Shown here: one piece after another, positions 35,568 to 47,006 of the stretch | Position numbering within the stretch: position 1 is the first letter of the stretch | Layout of the letters: every line of letters starts with the position of its first letter | Assembly: GCA_963691705.1 (NCBI GenBank) | Contig: OY829540.1 | Location: forward strand, 51,372,158-51,436,157 | From: Viola odorata | Taxonomy: Eukaryota; Streptophyta; Magnoliopsida; Malpighiales; Violaceae | Direction of reading: 5' to 3' | Length of the DNA: 64,000 nt | Notes under the pieces: model-generated | What the model was told of the DNA's origin: nothing | Seen by the model: the letters and a program-made list of their open reading frames with translations, nothing else | Databases searched by the model: none | Program-made: the position numbers and the translations under genes

Positions 35568-36216
35568 TGATTACATTGCATTTCATCATGTTTTTACTAT
35601 CCATTTACTTGTTATTTGGGTAGTAAACCTACTAATTTATCCTTGTATTTCCCATAACTTGACAGATCTGGTCTGGAGGCAATTTATAAAGAATCTGATT
35701 TGTGGAGCGCTGAAGCTATTTTCTCGAGTCTTGGCCTGGAGCTTGGCCAAGACACATTCGCATCCAAAGCAGCGCACCATTGAGACCGTCTTGGCCAAGC
35801 CTGTGGCCAAGACACTTTCGCGATAAAGCCAGAAGCGTGGATCACTTGGGCCGCTTCCCGCATTGGGCTTTGCAGCTGGCAAGTCGCAGCTGTCCCGCAA
35901 ATTTAGAGGGATCTGAAGCATATCTCTTGAAGAATCCCGCATAGGATCTCCCTCTTTTGTATTTGCGATTTAATTCCCATTTAAGAACAATTTATTGTAG
36001 CAATCTCTTTAGAGATTTTCTAGGGATTAGAGTTGGAATAGGACAGAGGAGTTGAGGGCTATTTAGCTAAACATTGCTCCTCCTCTGTCAGGATCGACCT
36101 TCTTCATCTCCATCTCCTTTGTTTTTCTTTGACATTGTTACCTTTACTCCGGATTTATTTAAATCTCAGATTTTGATTATTTATGCAACAAAATATTTTG
36201 TCTTTTCAATTATGAG
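35568..36216 (+). repeat. Element D 3' LTR, first part
   Basis: Matches the start of 24376-25903 and is interrupted by E after TCAATTATGAG. It resumes at 56356 with ATGAGTATTAG. ATGAG is present on both sides as the duplication of E. Confidence 0.95.
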
Positions 36217-36802
36217 TGATAACCATTAAGGCAATCCTAAGGGCATTTCTGTAATTATGACCCCTGCGGAAGACGGAGTCCTACAAGCCTTGTCGGACAT
36301 CTAAGCCATCGCTACCCGACCTTGAGGTGTTTTCTGGGATGGTCGACATCAGCGGAGGGGGAGGTCTAACTCGTCTCTGGACGCATGGCACCATCCCATC
36401 CCATGGACCTATAGAGTTATCGCACCGACATCATCATGGGTATCGCCCCCGGCACCCACCTCAGAGGCATCGCCCATGACGCTCCCTCAGGTATCGCCGA
36501 TGACGTCATCCCCAGGTATCGCTCGTGACGTCATCGGGAGCGTCGTCTCACCTGGATATCGCTATTTCGTCCAGATATCGCCTCCAGCGGCCTACAAATA
36601 CCCTTTAATGTAAAACATCAAGTAAGCCAGAATTTACTTACTAGAACCTCTGCTATTTTTGAACCACTTACTGACTTAAGCATCGGAGTTTCTACGCCGG
36701 AGTCCCCCCTCCGGCGCCTTGCAGGTGAGTCCGACGACGACCATAGCAACTCCGACCAACAGTAGTCCTCATCCCGATCGTCTCAGAAATTAAATCTTAT
36801 CA
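36217..36802 (+). repeat. Element E 5' LTR (586 bp)
   Basis: Begins TGATAACCATTAAG and ends AATCTTATCA. It contains reiterated (G/A)TATCGC words about 25 bp apart and two perfect TGACGTCA sites at 36501-36508 and 36526-36533. A weak TATA-like TACAAATA follows near 36592. The leader after it carries ATTGGTGTTTTCATTGAGAG at 36804-36823, the conserved Tat primer region. Confidence 0.95.
36501..36533 (+). promoter_or_regulatory. Twin TGACGTCA (bZIP-type) sites in E LTR
   Basis: Two perfect 8-bp palindromes 25 bp apart, both within repeated TATCGC..TGACGTCATC units and both conserved in the 3' LTR (56054-56061 and 56079-56086). TGACGTCA is the classic binding site of TGA/CREB-type bZIP factors. 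Use in this element is inferred. Confidence 0.6.
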
Positions 36803-36837
36803 AATTGGTGTTTTCATTGAGAGCATTGGTGCATTAA

Positions 36838-38456
36838 GTGAGCATCCTTAATAGCCAAGCTCTGTTCTACCCAGAGATCGGAACAATTATGACTTCTGAG
36901 TCAGAGCAGACGCGACCTCCATCCTCTAATATTCCTTTTTCGATTCGTAGACAGTTGTTCCCTTTTGCTACTGCTGATCTTTCTGTGACAGCACAGCAAA
37001 TCAGTTCAGAATCTCTAGATCTTTTGACCAGGTCTGCAGGGGAAGCCCTTTCCTCACAGGCGACCATTTCGTTGTCCCAAATGGCGGGATCCAGCTTCTC
37101 TACTCCTGCTCCGAGGGGATTTGTGTTAAATAGTACAGAACACCCTTTTGCGAGTGAAATAGCGGCCCTTCGTGCTCGGTTGGACTATTTGACGGAAATG
37201 GCTGTCAGAATGACACCTGAAATCTCTGGGCCGAGTGTCCCTCCCCGTGTCATGTTCACGCCATCTATTGTCACCGAACGGCCCTTGTCACCGTCGTTAC
37301 AGGAAAACCTCCGGTCAACTATACCTATAGTTGATCCCCCGATCAATTTTGTGCAGCTCACTCAAGGACGAGTGGAGCCTTATGTACCGCAAGTGCCCCA
37401 AGGTCCCATCCCTCTGGAAGATCGGCACCTCGAGGAGGCCAAAAACTGTTGGGACGGTTGAAGAGAAGGAATGAATAGAGATTTGTCCCCTGAGCGCAGT
37501 GAAAGATCCAGTAGCAGGAGATATTGAACTCGTTCGCCCAGGAGCCACAGTCGGTCTCCTAGGCGACATCCCACGCTAGATCCGCGGAATCGGAGGCGTC
37601 CTGCGGAAATATCTCCCCCACGCCATGAGCGTGAAATCCTTGATGACACATCAGGTCATCCATTTAGCCGATAAGATGCCATAAGGTCAGTCGGCATGTG
37701 AAGCTTCCCACTGAGACTTATGACGGCACCAGAGATCCCATTTTCCACATCAATAAAGTGAAGGATTTCGTGCAATTTTAGACGCACAGTGATGCGGCGT
37801 TATGCCAAATATTTGTTATGACATTATCAGGAGTCGCACGCCTCTGGTTCGAGGGCCTTCCTGGCGGATCTATCAGTAATTTTGCACAGTTGGAATCCAA
37901 GTTTCAGAGCAGATTCAGTACAGCGATTCCAATCAGGAAATCTGCCGCCGCGTTATTTGACCTATGTCGAAGGCCTCAGGAAACTCTGAAGGAATTTCTT
38001 AGTCGATTTGATCTGGAAATGTCGCTAACTCTGGGCGTTACCATTGATTTTGCTATAGAAGCCTTGAAGAGGAACTGCCGTTATAGTAAATTGAGAGATG
38101 CATTAATGGTGGACCCCCCAGCGACTCTAGACGCATTAAGACTTAAAGCCCATAATTACGCGAGAATAGAAGAAGAGGAAAACAGAGATAGAACCTATGG
38201 CATGCCACCTAAGGCACCTCTGATTCCAAACGCTCCTGCAAATACCATTCCTGATGACCGCCTCACCGACGAGTATGCTCGGCGGAAAGATCATATTCCC
38301 AAAACCTCCAGTGGGTGGAAAGGTAACACTTCAAAGGGAAAGCCTGGCAGTTCCCCATCTCAGCGCCAAGGAGATTCTTCTAAAGGTCGGGCATACGACC
38401 CTGATTTCCCTTCCCTTAATCTACCAAGGGCAGAGATTTTAGCGATAGTGGAATAG
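36838..38456 (+). pseudogene. gag: Element E gag (stops and frame change)
   Basis: The N-terminal part is open from 36838 to 37461 (EIAALRARLDYLTEMAVRMT is the usual N-terminal helix). After stops at 37459 and about 37527 and a frame change, the Gag core follows with KLPTETYDGTRDPIFHINKV, an amber at 37779-37781, then the open stretch 37818-38456 (LWFEGLPGGSISNFAQLESK, SRFSTAIPIRKSAAALFD, GVTIDFAIEALKRNCRYSKL). It ends PRAEILAIVE at an amber (38454-38456) that replaces a Ser/Lys position. The frame then continues into 38487. Capsid protein cannot be made intact. Confidence 0.9.
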
Positions 38457-38486
38457 CGAAACCTTCCCATCCGTTACCCTGCGCCT

Positions 38487-41400
38487 GTGAAGCCTGGAGT
38501 GCTTCTAGAGAGAAGAGAAAATGCTTATTGCAAGTTCCACAAAGTCAGGGGGCATTCTACGGAAGTATGCAGGGACTTAAAATCAGCAATAGAACGTTTG
38601 GTGGAAGAGGGTTACTTGGGAGAATTCGCAGCCAAAGTAAGAGAAGATGCCAGAAATAATCCCACGAAAAGGGTCGGAGATGACGGACAAGTACTCCCTC
38701 GCGTCCCACAAAAGGATAATGCCCCCGGAGGAAGAGGTGAGGAAACTTTCACGGTAGACGACGAGGACTTCCCTATGATTAACATCATAGCAGGAGGGAC
38801 TCCTTACATAGATGAACCAGAACCACCGACGACGGCGTTAGGAGAAAAACGCAAGCGAGATGGCGCGATAAAGAAAGGTGAAACAATAAGCGTCCTAGAT
38901 CGCATGGTATTAGCCTTCTCCGAAGAGGACGAGAAAGGCGTTGTCCATCCACATAATGATGCGTTGGTGGTTACGCCCATCATTGCCAGTTATGGAGTCA
39001 GAAGAACTCTCATAGATAACGGAAGTGCAGTGAACCTCTTCTCGTTGGAGGCCTACAATCTCATGAAATGGCCCGACAACGAATTAATACCTTGCAAGAA
39101 ACCCATAATTGGGGTGGACGGGGTCCCCATCCCTGTCACAGGGGTAACTACTCTACCCATATACTTCAGAGAAGACACCTCCAAGCGGTCAGAGGATCTG
39201 TTATTCCTTATCGTGGACTTAAATTTGCCCTACAATGTCATACTCGGACGACCTTTTCTCAACCGCTTTGGAGCGGTAATATCTCAGAAGCATTTGAAGA
39301 TGAAATACCCCTCCTGGGACGGAGTGGTAGCGATAAAGGGCAATCAAAAACTGGCGGCCGAATGTTACCTGCTCATGACTCAAAAGAGTTGCGATAGGTA
39401 TGTATGTATAACGGCGGACCCATACGAACAAGGTGATGAGAAGCGCGCTCAACCTCTTGACAAAATGGTGCCCGTACCAGTAATCGGCATAGAAGATGCA
39501 GACTTCCTAGTCAGCGAAAGGCTCAGTCCAGAGGAAAACCTTCAATTGGCCCGGTTATTGAACAAGTGTCGAGGAGAATTTGCATGGAAACCCGCAAACA
39601 TGCCAGGTATATCATGCGAAATAGCAGAACACCAGCTCAATGTTGATCCCTAGCGTCAAACCGGTCCAGCAAAAGCGACGCCCGTTTTCTACGGAAAAAA
39701 TCTTAGCCGTCGATAAAGAAATAACGAAGCTCCTTGATGCGGGGTTCATCCGCGAAGTTCAATATCCTACCTGGTTAGCCAACCCAGTTCTCGTTCCTAA
39801 GCCCAACGGAGATTGGCGCATGTGTATTGACTTTACTAATTTGAACGATGCTTGCCCTAAGGATTGCTACCCGCTTCCTCGAATTGACCAATTAGTCGAT
39901 CAGACTGCCGGGTACGCGTATTTGAGTTCACTTAACGCCAACTCCGGATATCACCAAATTCCCATGGCTGTGGAAGATGAAGAAAAGACTGCCTTCATCA
40001 CTCCTAAAGCCACCTACTGTTATACGGCAATGCCGTTTGGGCTAAAGAACGCAGGGGCGACATTCCAACGTATGGCAACCAGAATATTCGAAGAACAGAT
40101 AGGAAGGAACGTGGAAGCGTACGTTGACGATATATTGGTAAAAAGCACAAACTTTCAAAATCGCCTGCGGGATCTAAAGGAAGTTTTTGATGTAATGAAA
40201 AGGCATCGCATGAAACTGAACCCCCGAAAATGCATGTTCGCATTTCAGACGGGAAAGTTCCTGGGCTACATAGTCAGCCGAAAAGGAATCCAGCCTAATC
40301 CCTCAAAGATTAAGACCATACAAGACATGATATCTCCAAGAACCGTTAAGGAGGTACAAAGGCTGACGGGGCGCGTTATCGCCTTAGGGCGATTTATTTC
40401 CAAACAGGGAGAAAAGTGCCTCCCTTTCTTCAAAGTCATACGCAAGAAAGCCCCATTCGGGTGGACCCCAGAATGTGAGGAGGCATTCGTCAGCCTAAAA
40501 GATTACCTATCGTCCGACCTACTGCTGACAAGGTCGGAGCTGGGTGACACTTTATATTTATACCTCGGCGCTGCCGATGAAGTGGTTAGTGTCGTCCTCA
40601 TTCGCAACGATAGCCACGCGCACCGCCCCGTATATTTTGTAAGTCACGTTCTGAAAGATGCGGAGTTGCGATACGCCCGAATTGAGAAAATAGCGTTCGC
40701 ACTAATACAAGTCACTCGAAAAATGGACCGATACTTCCAGTCCTACCCCGTTATCATGCTTACAGACCAACCTCTAAAGAGGATATTTCGAAAGCCTGAA
40801 TCCTCGGGAAGAATGCTAATCTGGGCTCTCGAACTCGAGCAATACGGGCTGAGGTATCAGCCATCTGTGAAGGCTCAAATCTTGGCAGACTTTATAGTTG
40901 AATGCACATTTACAGAAGATCCGTTAACAGACGTACCCGAAGAGGAATGGGGTGATTTGGATCTCCCGTTTCCGGAAACTTATACGGACCTCTGGATCAT
41001 TCATGTTGATGGGGCTAAAAATCAAGAATTGGCTGGAGCAGGAATCTTTATAAACGGGCCGCACGATATGCGAATACAATACGCTATCCGAATCCTGCAG
41101 CCCGGATCATTCATGTTGATGGGGCTAAAAATCAAGAATTGGCTGGAGCAGGAATCTTTATAAACGGGCCGCACGATATGCGAATACAATACGCTATCCG
41201 AATCCTGCAGCCCTTATCCAGTAATGCGGCAGAATATGAGGCGTTACTAGCCGGACTCTGGATAGGGAGAAGCCTTTCTTCCAAAGGTAGGCACGATACC
41301 GGAAGAACAGGAGACCTGCGTCTAAAAATTTGTGGTGACTCCAAACTAGTAATCGACCAGGTCTTGGGGCGCTCTCAAGCTCGGGAGCCCATCATGGTCC

Positions 41401-42863
41401 AGTATCTCGCCAAAGTGATGCGGGAGCTATTGGAAATAAAGAAAGAAGGCATGCAAGCCAGTTTTGAGCACATTCCCCGAGAGGACAACGCCGAAGCTGA
41501 CAATCTTGCCAAGCTGGCTGCAAACCCAGAAGCATCCATACCCAAAGGTGTGTATTACCGAGAATTACTTGTACCCTCCTTCATGGAAGAGCAAGCGTCT
41601 CTGTGTGTGGAAGAACTCGAGAACGACTGGCGGGTTCCCGTAATCAAATACTTACAACACGAAGAACTGCCTGAGAATATCGCTGAAAAGAAAAGAGTGC
41701 TGAGACAGGCAGCTCGCTGTACGTATTATGACGGGGATCTGGTTCAAAGATGTTTTTCGCACCCAGCCGCCAAATGTATAACGGAGCAAGAGGGTCTTCA
41801 CACCTTGCGCGAAATTCATGAAGGGGTATGCGGTATGCACGTGTCGGGCGGCACCCTGGCCGCACAAGTCTTCAGATCTGGATTCTACTGGCCCACCATC
41901 CGGAGAGATTGTCACAACTATGTGCAAACTTACCCGAAATGTCAGGAGTTCTCTAAAATTCCTCGATGTCCCGCCACTGAAATATCTGAGATTATCGCTC
42001 CTTGTCCTTTTGCTAAATGGGGGATCGATATCCTGGGCCCGTTTCCAAAGGCAAGGTCCCAACTAAAATTTGTAATAGTGGCAGTGAACTACTTTACGAA
42101 GTGGGCGGAGGCTGAAGCGGTCGCCAACATCAAGGCGGAAAAAACTTGGCGTTTCTTCAAACACCAAGTTATCATGAGGTTTGGCGTACCCCGTATCCTA
42201 ATCAGCGATAACGGGACACAGTTCACCAGCCAATTCTTCAAAGACCAATGCTCGAAATTCGGGATAGAGCAACGATTCTCTTCCGTGGCTCACCCCCAAA
42301 CCAATGGACAGGCAGAAGTGACAAATCGGAGCATCCTCAGCGGCATCAAGAAAAACCTGGAGGGGTCTAAAAAGAAATGGGCTGACGAGCTGCCATACGT
42401 GATGTGGGCGTACCGCATGACCGTTAGAACCAGTACTGGGGAAACACCTTTCGCATTGGCCTTCGAAACCGAGGTTGTTACGCCGGTAGAAATCAGTACC
42501 ATGAGCCTGCGAGTGGCTCACTTTCGGGAGGAGCTGAATGAGGAAAGGTTACGAGCTAACCTTGACGCGTTACTAGAGGTCCGAGCAGAAACCCTCCTGA
42601 AAACACAACATTACAAACGAAAGATGGCCCGTTATCATAACAGGCGCGTCAAAGAACGGTTGTTAAAGACAGGCGATCTAGTGCTTAGAGACAAGCGAGC
42701 GGCTGGTCAACGTGTGGGGAAGCTCAGCCCAAACTGGGATGGGCCATATCGTGTTACCCGAGTTATCAGAAAAGGAGCCTATCATCTGGAGACACTCGAT
42801 GGTACTCCCTTATCCAACTCTTGGAATATTGCTCGTTTGAAATTATATTATCCTAGAACTTGA
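38487..42863 (+). pseudogene. pol: Element E pol: protease, RT, RNase H, archaeal-type RNase H, integrase (two frameshifts)
   Basis: Three open blocks. 38487-39653 holds the zinc-finger-like CKFHKVRGHSTEVC and the protease (DNGSAVNLF). 39640-41163 holds RT with YVDD at 40120-40131, RNase H, and the start of the second RNase H (HVDGAKN). 41139-42863 holds the rest of that domain and integrase. The first break is one extra C near 39650. The second is a perfect 110-bp tandem duplication (40994-41213) inside the second RNase H. Integrase keeps its Asp, Asp and Glu (GIDILG, ISDNGTQF, GQAEV), but one finger cysteine is Tyr (TYPKC, codon 41931-41933, where B has TCHKC). Otherwise very well preserved. 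Confidence 0.94.
40994..41213 (+). repeat. Perfect 110-bp tandem duplication in E pol
   Basis: 40994-41103 and 41104-41213 are identical over 110 bp (GGATCATTCATG to CTGCAGCCC). 110 is not a multiple of three, so the duplication alone breaks the frame. Confidence 0.95.
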
Positions 42864-43987
42864 TTTATCTGCACCTTTGACTAATGCCAATCCTAACCTT
42901 AGCTAATGCTCGGTGAGAGAGCTTTCTTGGGTGTTTGTGGTTGCTTTTGTGCAGATAAAAAATGGGGGGATCCTGGGAGTGAAAAGTCCTATCCTTGTGA
43001 ATGTCGGTCCTGATCAGATGGCTCACTAAGTGAGGGCACGACCCAGCATGCCTTGAACTAGCGTTGGGATTGAAAGATCCCTAGCGCCTCCGGGGAGTGA
43101 AAAGTCCTATCCTTGTGAATGCCGGTCCTGATCAGATGGCTCACTAAGTGAGGGCACAACCCGGAATCCTTGGGAGTAAAAAGTCATTTTCTTGTACTGA
43201 CCGTTCTCGTGGAGATGGCTCATCAAGACAAGACACACCCTAAGGAAATAGTAACTCCGTTCTAGAAATGAAAATTCCTATCTTAGTGACCAGACTAGTG
43301 TAGTCGGTCCATCAAGTGAGGGCATGATTCTAGACGCGAGGACAACGCTTGAAAGTGAAAAGTCCTATCCTTGTGACAGCCTGTCCCGATCCAACGGCTT
43401 ACTAAGATGAGGCACTTTCCAGGGCAATCGTGGAAAGATGGAAACGCAAAGAATCGCGAAATTCCAGCTAGTAACTAGACGCGTAATCCCTAGTGAAGTA
43501 GAGCTGACGGAAAAAGCGATTCACGCGGCTTCCCTACTAACGCCCTACGACGGCAGCGGAAAGGCTCCTACGGGTAATTACTATCTCTTGAAACCCGTTA
43601 TGCTACTGATGGTTTACAATTGAGAATGTGCAGAATACTTTTCGAGCAACGAAAAGATTGACGATTGCACAAGTGGCGATACTATGAGGCTCGCCGGGAA
43701 AGTCGACCCAATACTGACCTCAACGATATCTGTTGCTGAAACGCTACGAGTCTGCTCGAGAAAGTAAACCCATTATGTTATCAGGGCGATAACGGCGTTA
43801 AGGGAGTTTTCGACAGTGAAAACTAAAGGAAAGACAGTGATAAGATTATAAACTATTTGAACATATAAAAATGCCTTTGAAGGGTCACAAGTCCCAAGGC
43901 CAAAACAATAACGCAACGGAGGCGAAAAACAAAAAAGCCTGTTAATTCCCAATAAGTACGGAAGAGGAGGCAAGGCTTTATGATGCG
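42864..43987 (+). other. Element E spacer between pol and the antisense genes
   Basis: No convincing gene. A splice-acceptor-like TTTTGTGCAG lies near 42955. A diverged tandem array covers 42975-43425 (separate entry). The 61-codon frame at 43438-43623 has no family resemblance and is not called. The rest is plain AT-rich sequence. Confidence 0.6.
42975..43425 (+). repeat. Diverged 80-120 bp tandem repeat array in E (5 copies)
   Basis: Units start at about 42975, 43093, 43172, 43264 and 43351 with a shared opening like GGGAGTGAAAAGTCCTATCC, then TTGTGA, a GGTCC/TGATC block, and CTCACTAAGTGAGGGCAC. The first two are close copies; the others have diverged in sequence and length. Confidence 0.8.
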
Positions 43988-46379
43988 TTAGCCCTCAGGG
44001 TTCCTCCATTTCCAGCCTTCTGCCTTGGCTTGGCGATAACCTGCTTCATTGAGGTCGGCGGACTTTAGTTTGAAAGCCCTCGTGACCTCCTCACCCTTAT
44101 ACGCGGCCATTCTGTGGACTTCCTCGAAGCAATCAACTAAAATAGTGGCAGCAGTCCGCTCAATGTACCACAGATATTTATCGGCCGACTCCTCTTCCAG
44201 AGCGTTCTTCATTTCCTCCAGGGCAGTTTTCTCCCTTGTTAAGGATGACCTCTCTTCCTCTAGGACAGCATTCTTGGCTCTTTCCACTGTTAAGGCAGCA
44301 TCAAGGGTGGCCGTTTTCCCCTTTAGCTCTTGTTGGGTCAGCAGTAGTTGTGTGCGTTCCTCCAGCAACTTCTCCTTTTCATTTCGCTCTCGTGAAAGTT
44401 CTGACAAAGAGGCGGTAAGAGAGACAGCCTGATGCTGCGCGTGGTCGGTCCAGTAATGGAACTTCACAAAATTGGCGAAGAGGCTAGAGCGCATCAAATT
44501 TGCCTTGTCATCATCAACCTTGGAGAGGAAAGCTTCCCATTCAGCAGCGGAGGATAATATCTGAGCAGCCAATAAAGCGGAAACCTCGTCCGAGCCATCG
44601 CCCCCAAGAGCCGCTAAACCTGTATTGCGAAAATTATACAAGCCAACCTGGTGAGTCACAGTGCTGGACTCACCCATCGGGCTTAGGTCTGCGGCAAAAT
44701 TGAAGGTGGTGCCCCCTTCACCGGAACGTTGCGATAAGGGAACGCTTGAAGGGACAAATGCCAAGGGAACAGGAGGATGAACCTGTGTATAAGGACCCCC
44801 TTGGACGAGGTAGGAACCGTGAGGATGATAGCCCGAAAAGTCCTGCAAACCCACTTGGTGGTCCAAGTTAGGACCATATGAGTGAACAACCCCGCCGAAA
44901 GAATTGGGCGAAGCCCCGAAAGACTCCACCGTACCCATATTCACTTGAAATTCAGATGGGTTATTCTGAGGTGCATCCATAGAAACAAAGGCCCTATCAG
45001 GCCTGACTTCCGTGGTAGCGATAGTAGAAGATAAGCTTCCACCCTCACCCTCCGGTCGGGACCTCTTCCTGGAACCACCCAGCACATAACCCATGTCCAT
45101 ATCGCCTATGGGAGATGCGGAAGTAGAAACGGTAACAATATCCTGCAAAGAACTCAGTACAAAGCACAGATAAGAAAAACAAATGGAACGGCAACAAACG
45201 TCAATACACAGCATATCGCAACCAAAAAGCACACTCACGACAGCAGTGTTAAGAGGAGGTGCTTCCGAAGAACCTGCCGCGTCCGGAGAAGGAGTGAGAG
45301 CGGCAACACTTCTTGTTCTTTTCTTCTTTTTTCCTTTGGCAAGGGCCTTAGGAACTTTAGAAGAAGACGGCTGCGCAGGAGGGGCAGCGACGGTCACGAT
45401 GGGGATACCTAAAGGAATGCCGGTATCTCCCTCACCAGCCGAGGAAGAGGATACTTGAGCAAGGCTCACGGAAGCAGTAGGCAGTACAGTAGGGTTATCA
45501 GTAACTCCCGTGGAGGTTGCCCTCTCTTTTTCTTCTCTCTCCTGGGCTCTTTTCAGTCGTCTCCTAACGCTTTCAGGCTTGTAATCGGGATCCGTCGCTG
45601 CATGGCCACAAAGTAACGTTAGCATTAGTATCAGCGGTAATAAGGAAAGAAGCGACACGACACTCACGTCTAACGCAGTCCTTGATATCAGCCCCGCATG
45701 CCACATAACGGATGTGAACGCTGATTTCCAGTTGAAGCAATTTGTCTAGCCAGCCTTGTTCCCGCTGAGGAAGGTTTTCCGGCCGGCCCCAGACCTTATC
45801 CTGGACGTCTTGGTTAAACCCAGACCGCCACCAGGGACCAGGAGCTTCAGGAAGATTTATCACAAAGAACTCCTTTTTTCAAGCATCGACAGAAGACTCA
45901 ATGTGAAGGAGTTTCCAAGTAAAAGACTTGAGAGAATCATCGTCATAACGGGGCGATATTGTTATCACACCCCGACACTTCATCAGCTTAAAAACCGATT
46001 TAAGCAACAAAAGAGAAGGGGAAGCAATCCCCTTATATTTACAAAATTCCATAAAGGCACAAACGCAACAATAGGCATTTGGGGATAATTGGACGGGATT
46101 CAAATCACAGGTGACAAGCAATTTTTTTATGAAAGGATCGATGGGAAGTCGGAAACCATAACGGAACATTTGTGCATACAGAACCCTACGTTTGCCCGTC
46201 AAAACGTTGTTCAAGCGTAACGATTCAGGGGCAACAGTGGCCTCATAACCATCAGGGATAATCGCATTATGAGCGGCTAAGTGCTCGTTGAGAGCGATTT
46301 CAGAGGTGATACTACTAACCGTAATATCTATCTTTTTCTCATCGGCGGACTTCGACTCAGGGCGGCGAGTCTTGGCCAT
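43988..46379 (-). pseudogene. AS1: antisense, intron-containing gene of element E (gypsy-type transposon domain, coiled coil)
   Basis: The predicted minus-strand gene has exon 1 at 46379-45668, intron 45667-45598, exon 2 at 45597-45239, intron 45238-45143 and exon 3 at 45142-43988, giving 741 codons. Both introns are GTGAGTG...GCAG. Removing the first (70 bp) moves the frame exactly from that of exon 1 to that of exon 2. Exon 1 encodes a block like the plant 'putative gypsy type transposon' domain (MFRYGFRLPIDPFIKKLLVT, DLNPVQLSPNAYCCVCAFM, then EFFVINLPEAPGPW), with one TGA at 45881-45879 where Trp is likely. Exon 2 starts DPDYKPESVRRRLKRAQERE. Exon 3 ends in a long coiled coil. TATAAAAG lies at 46551-46544. 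Role unknown; comparable antisense ORFs are known in Tat elements such as Grande. Confidence 0.82.
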
Positions 46380-47006
46380 GGCAGAAAATAAAAAAGTAAA
46401 GACAAAGAGGACGAGGGAGAAAAAAGGAGATACCTTTAGGAAAAGAGCACTTCGAGAACCTTGAATGGTGGAAGGAAAACAAGATGGCTAGAGAGAGTAC
46501 AAAGAAAGCAGGATGGTAAAAATAAGAAAAGAAATAAGTATTGCTTTTATAACCCTAGTGGTCAAAGGAAACGACGGACGCTGCAGTCGTTGCGTGAGAG
46601 CATCACAGGGAAAGGACTCAAGCAATGAGTACAATTCTAGAGAAACACAACAACGCTTCGATTTTGTTAAAATTCTGAAGCACGCTAGCCCTAGGTGTCC
46701 TAAAGAACGGACACGTGTGCCAGAGTCACTGCGAATTTTCTCGCGCATTAATGAGAGGATAGTGAGCATTAAATGCTCCAAAAAGCAGAAAATATTTTCT
46801 GAAATAAAACAAAAGCGATATGGCAATAATGAAGACAACGCGGGAAAATGAAACAAGGGTCAGTTATTATCTAAGAATGAAATATAGATATCGTTGTGCG
46901 ATAAGGCGTTATTACAAGACAAAGAAAGCAAATAAAAAGGAAAACCCTTCGAAGGGTCAGCCTTGATTAATCATGGCCCAGCACGGATATCGCAGCGGCC
47001 ACTTCC
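46380..47006 (-). promoter_or_regulatory. AS1 upstream region with TATA box and G-box
   Basis: On the minus strand TATAAAAG (46551-46544) lies 165 bp before the AS1 start. ACACGTGT (CACGTG at 46712-46717) lies about 160 bp further upstream. The stretch also contains the 3' flank of AS2. Frames at 46488-46856 are shadows of AT-rich sequence. Confidence 0.6.

Noticed and set aside
43438..43623. 61-codon plus-strand frame in the spacer of E
   Set aside because: Short, no family resemblance, no counterpart in B.
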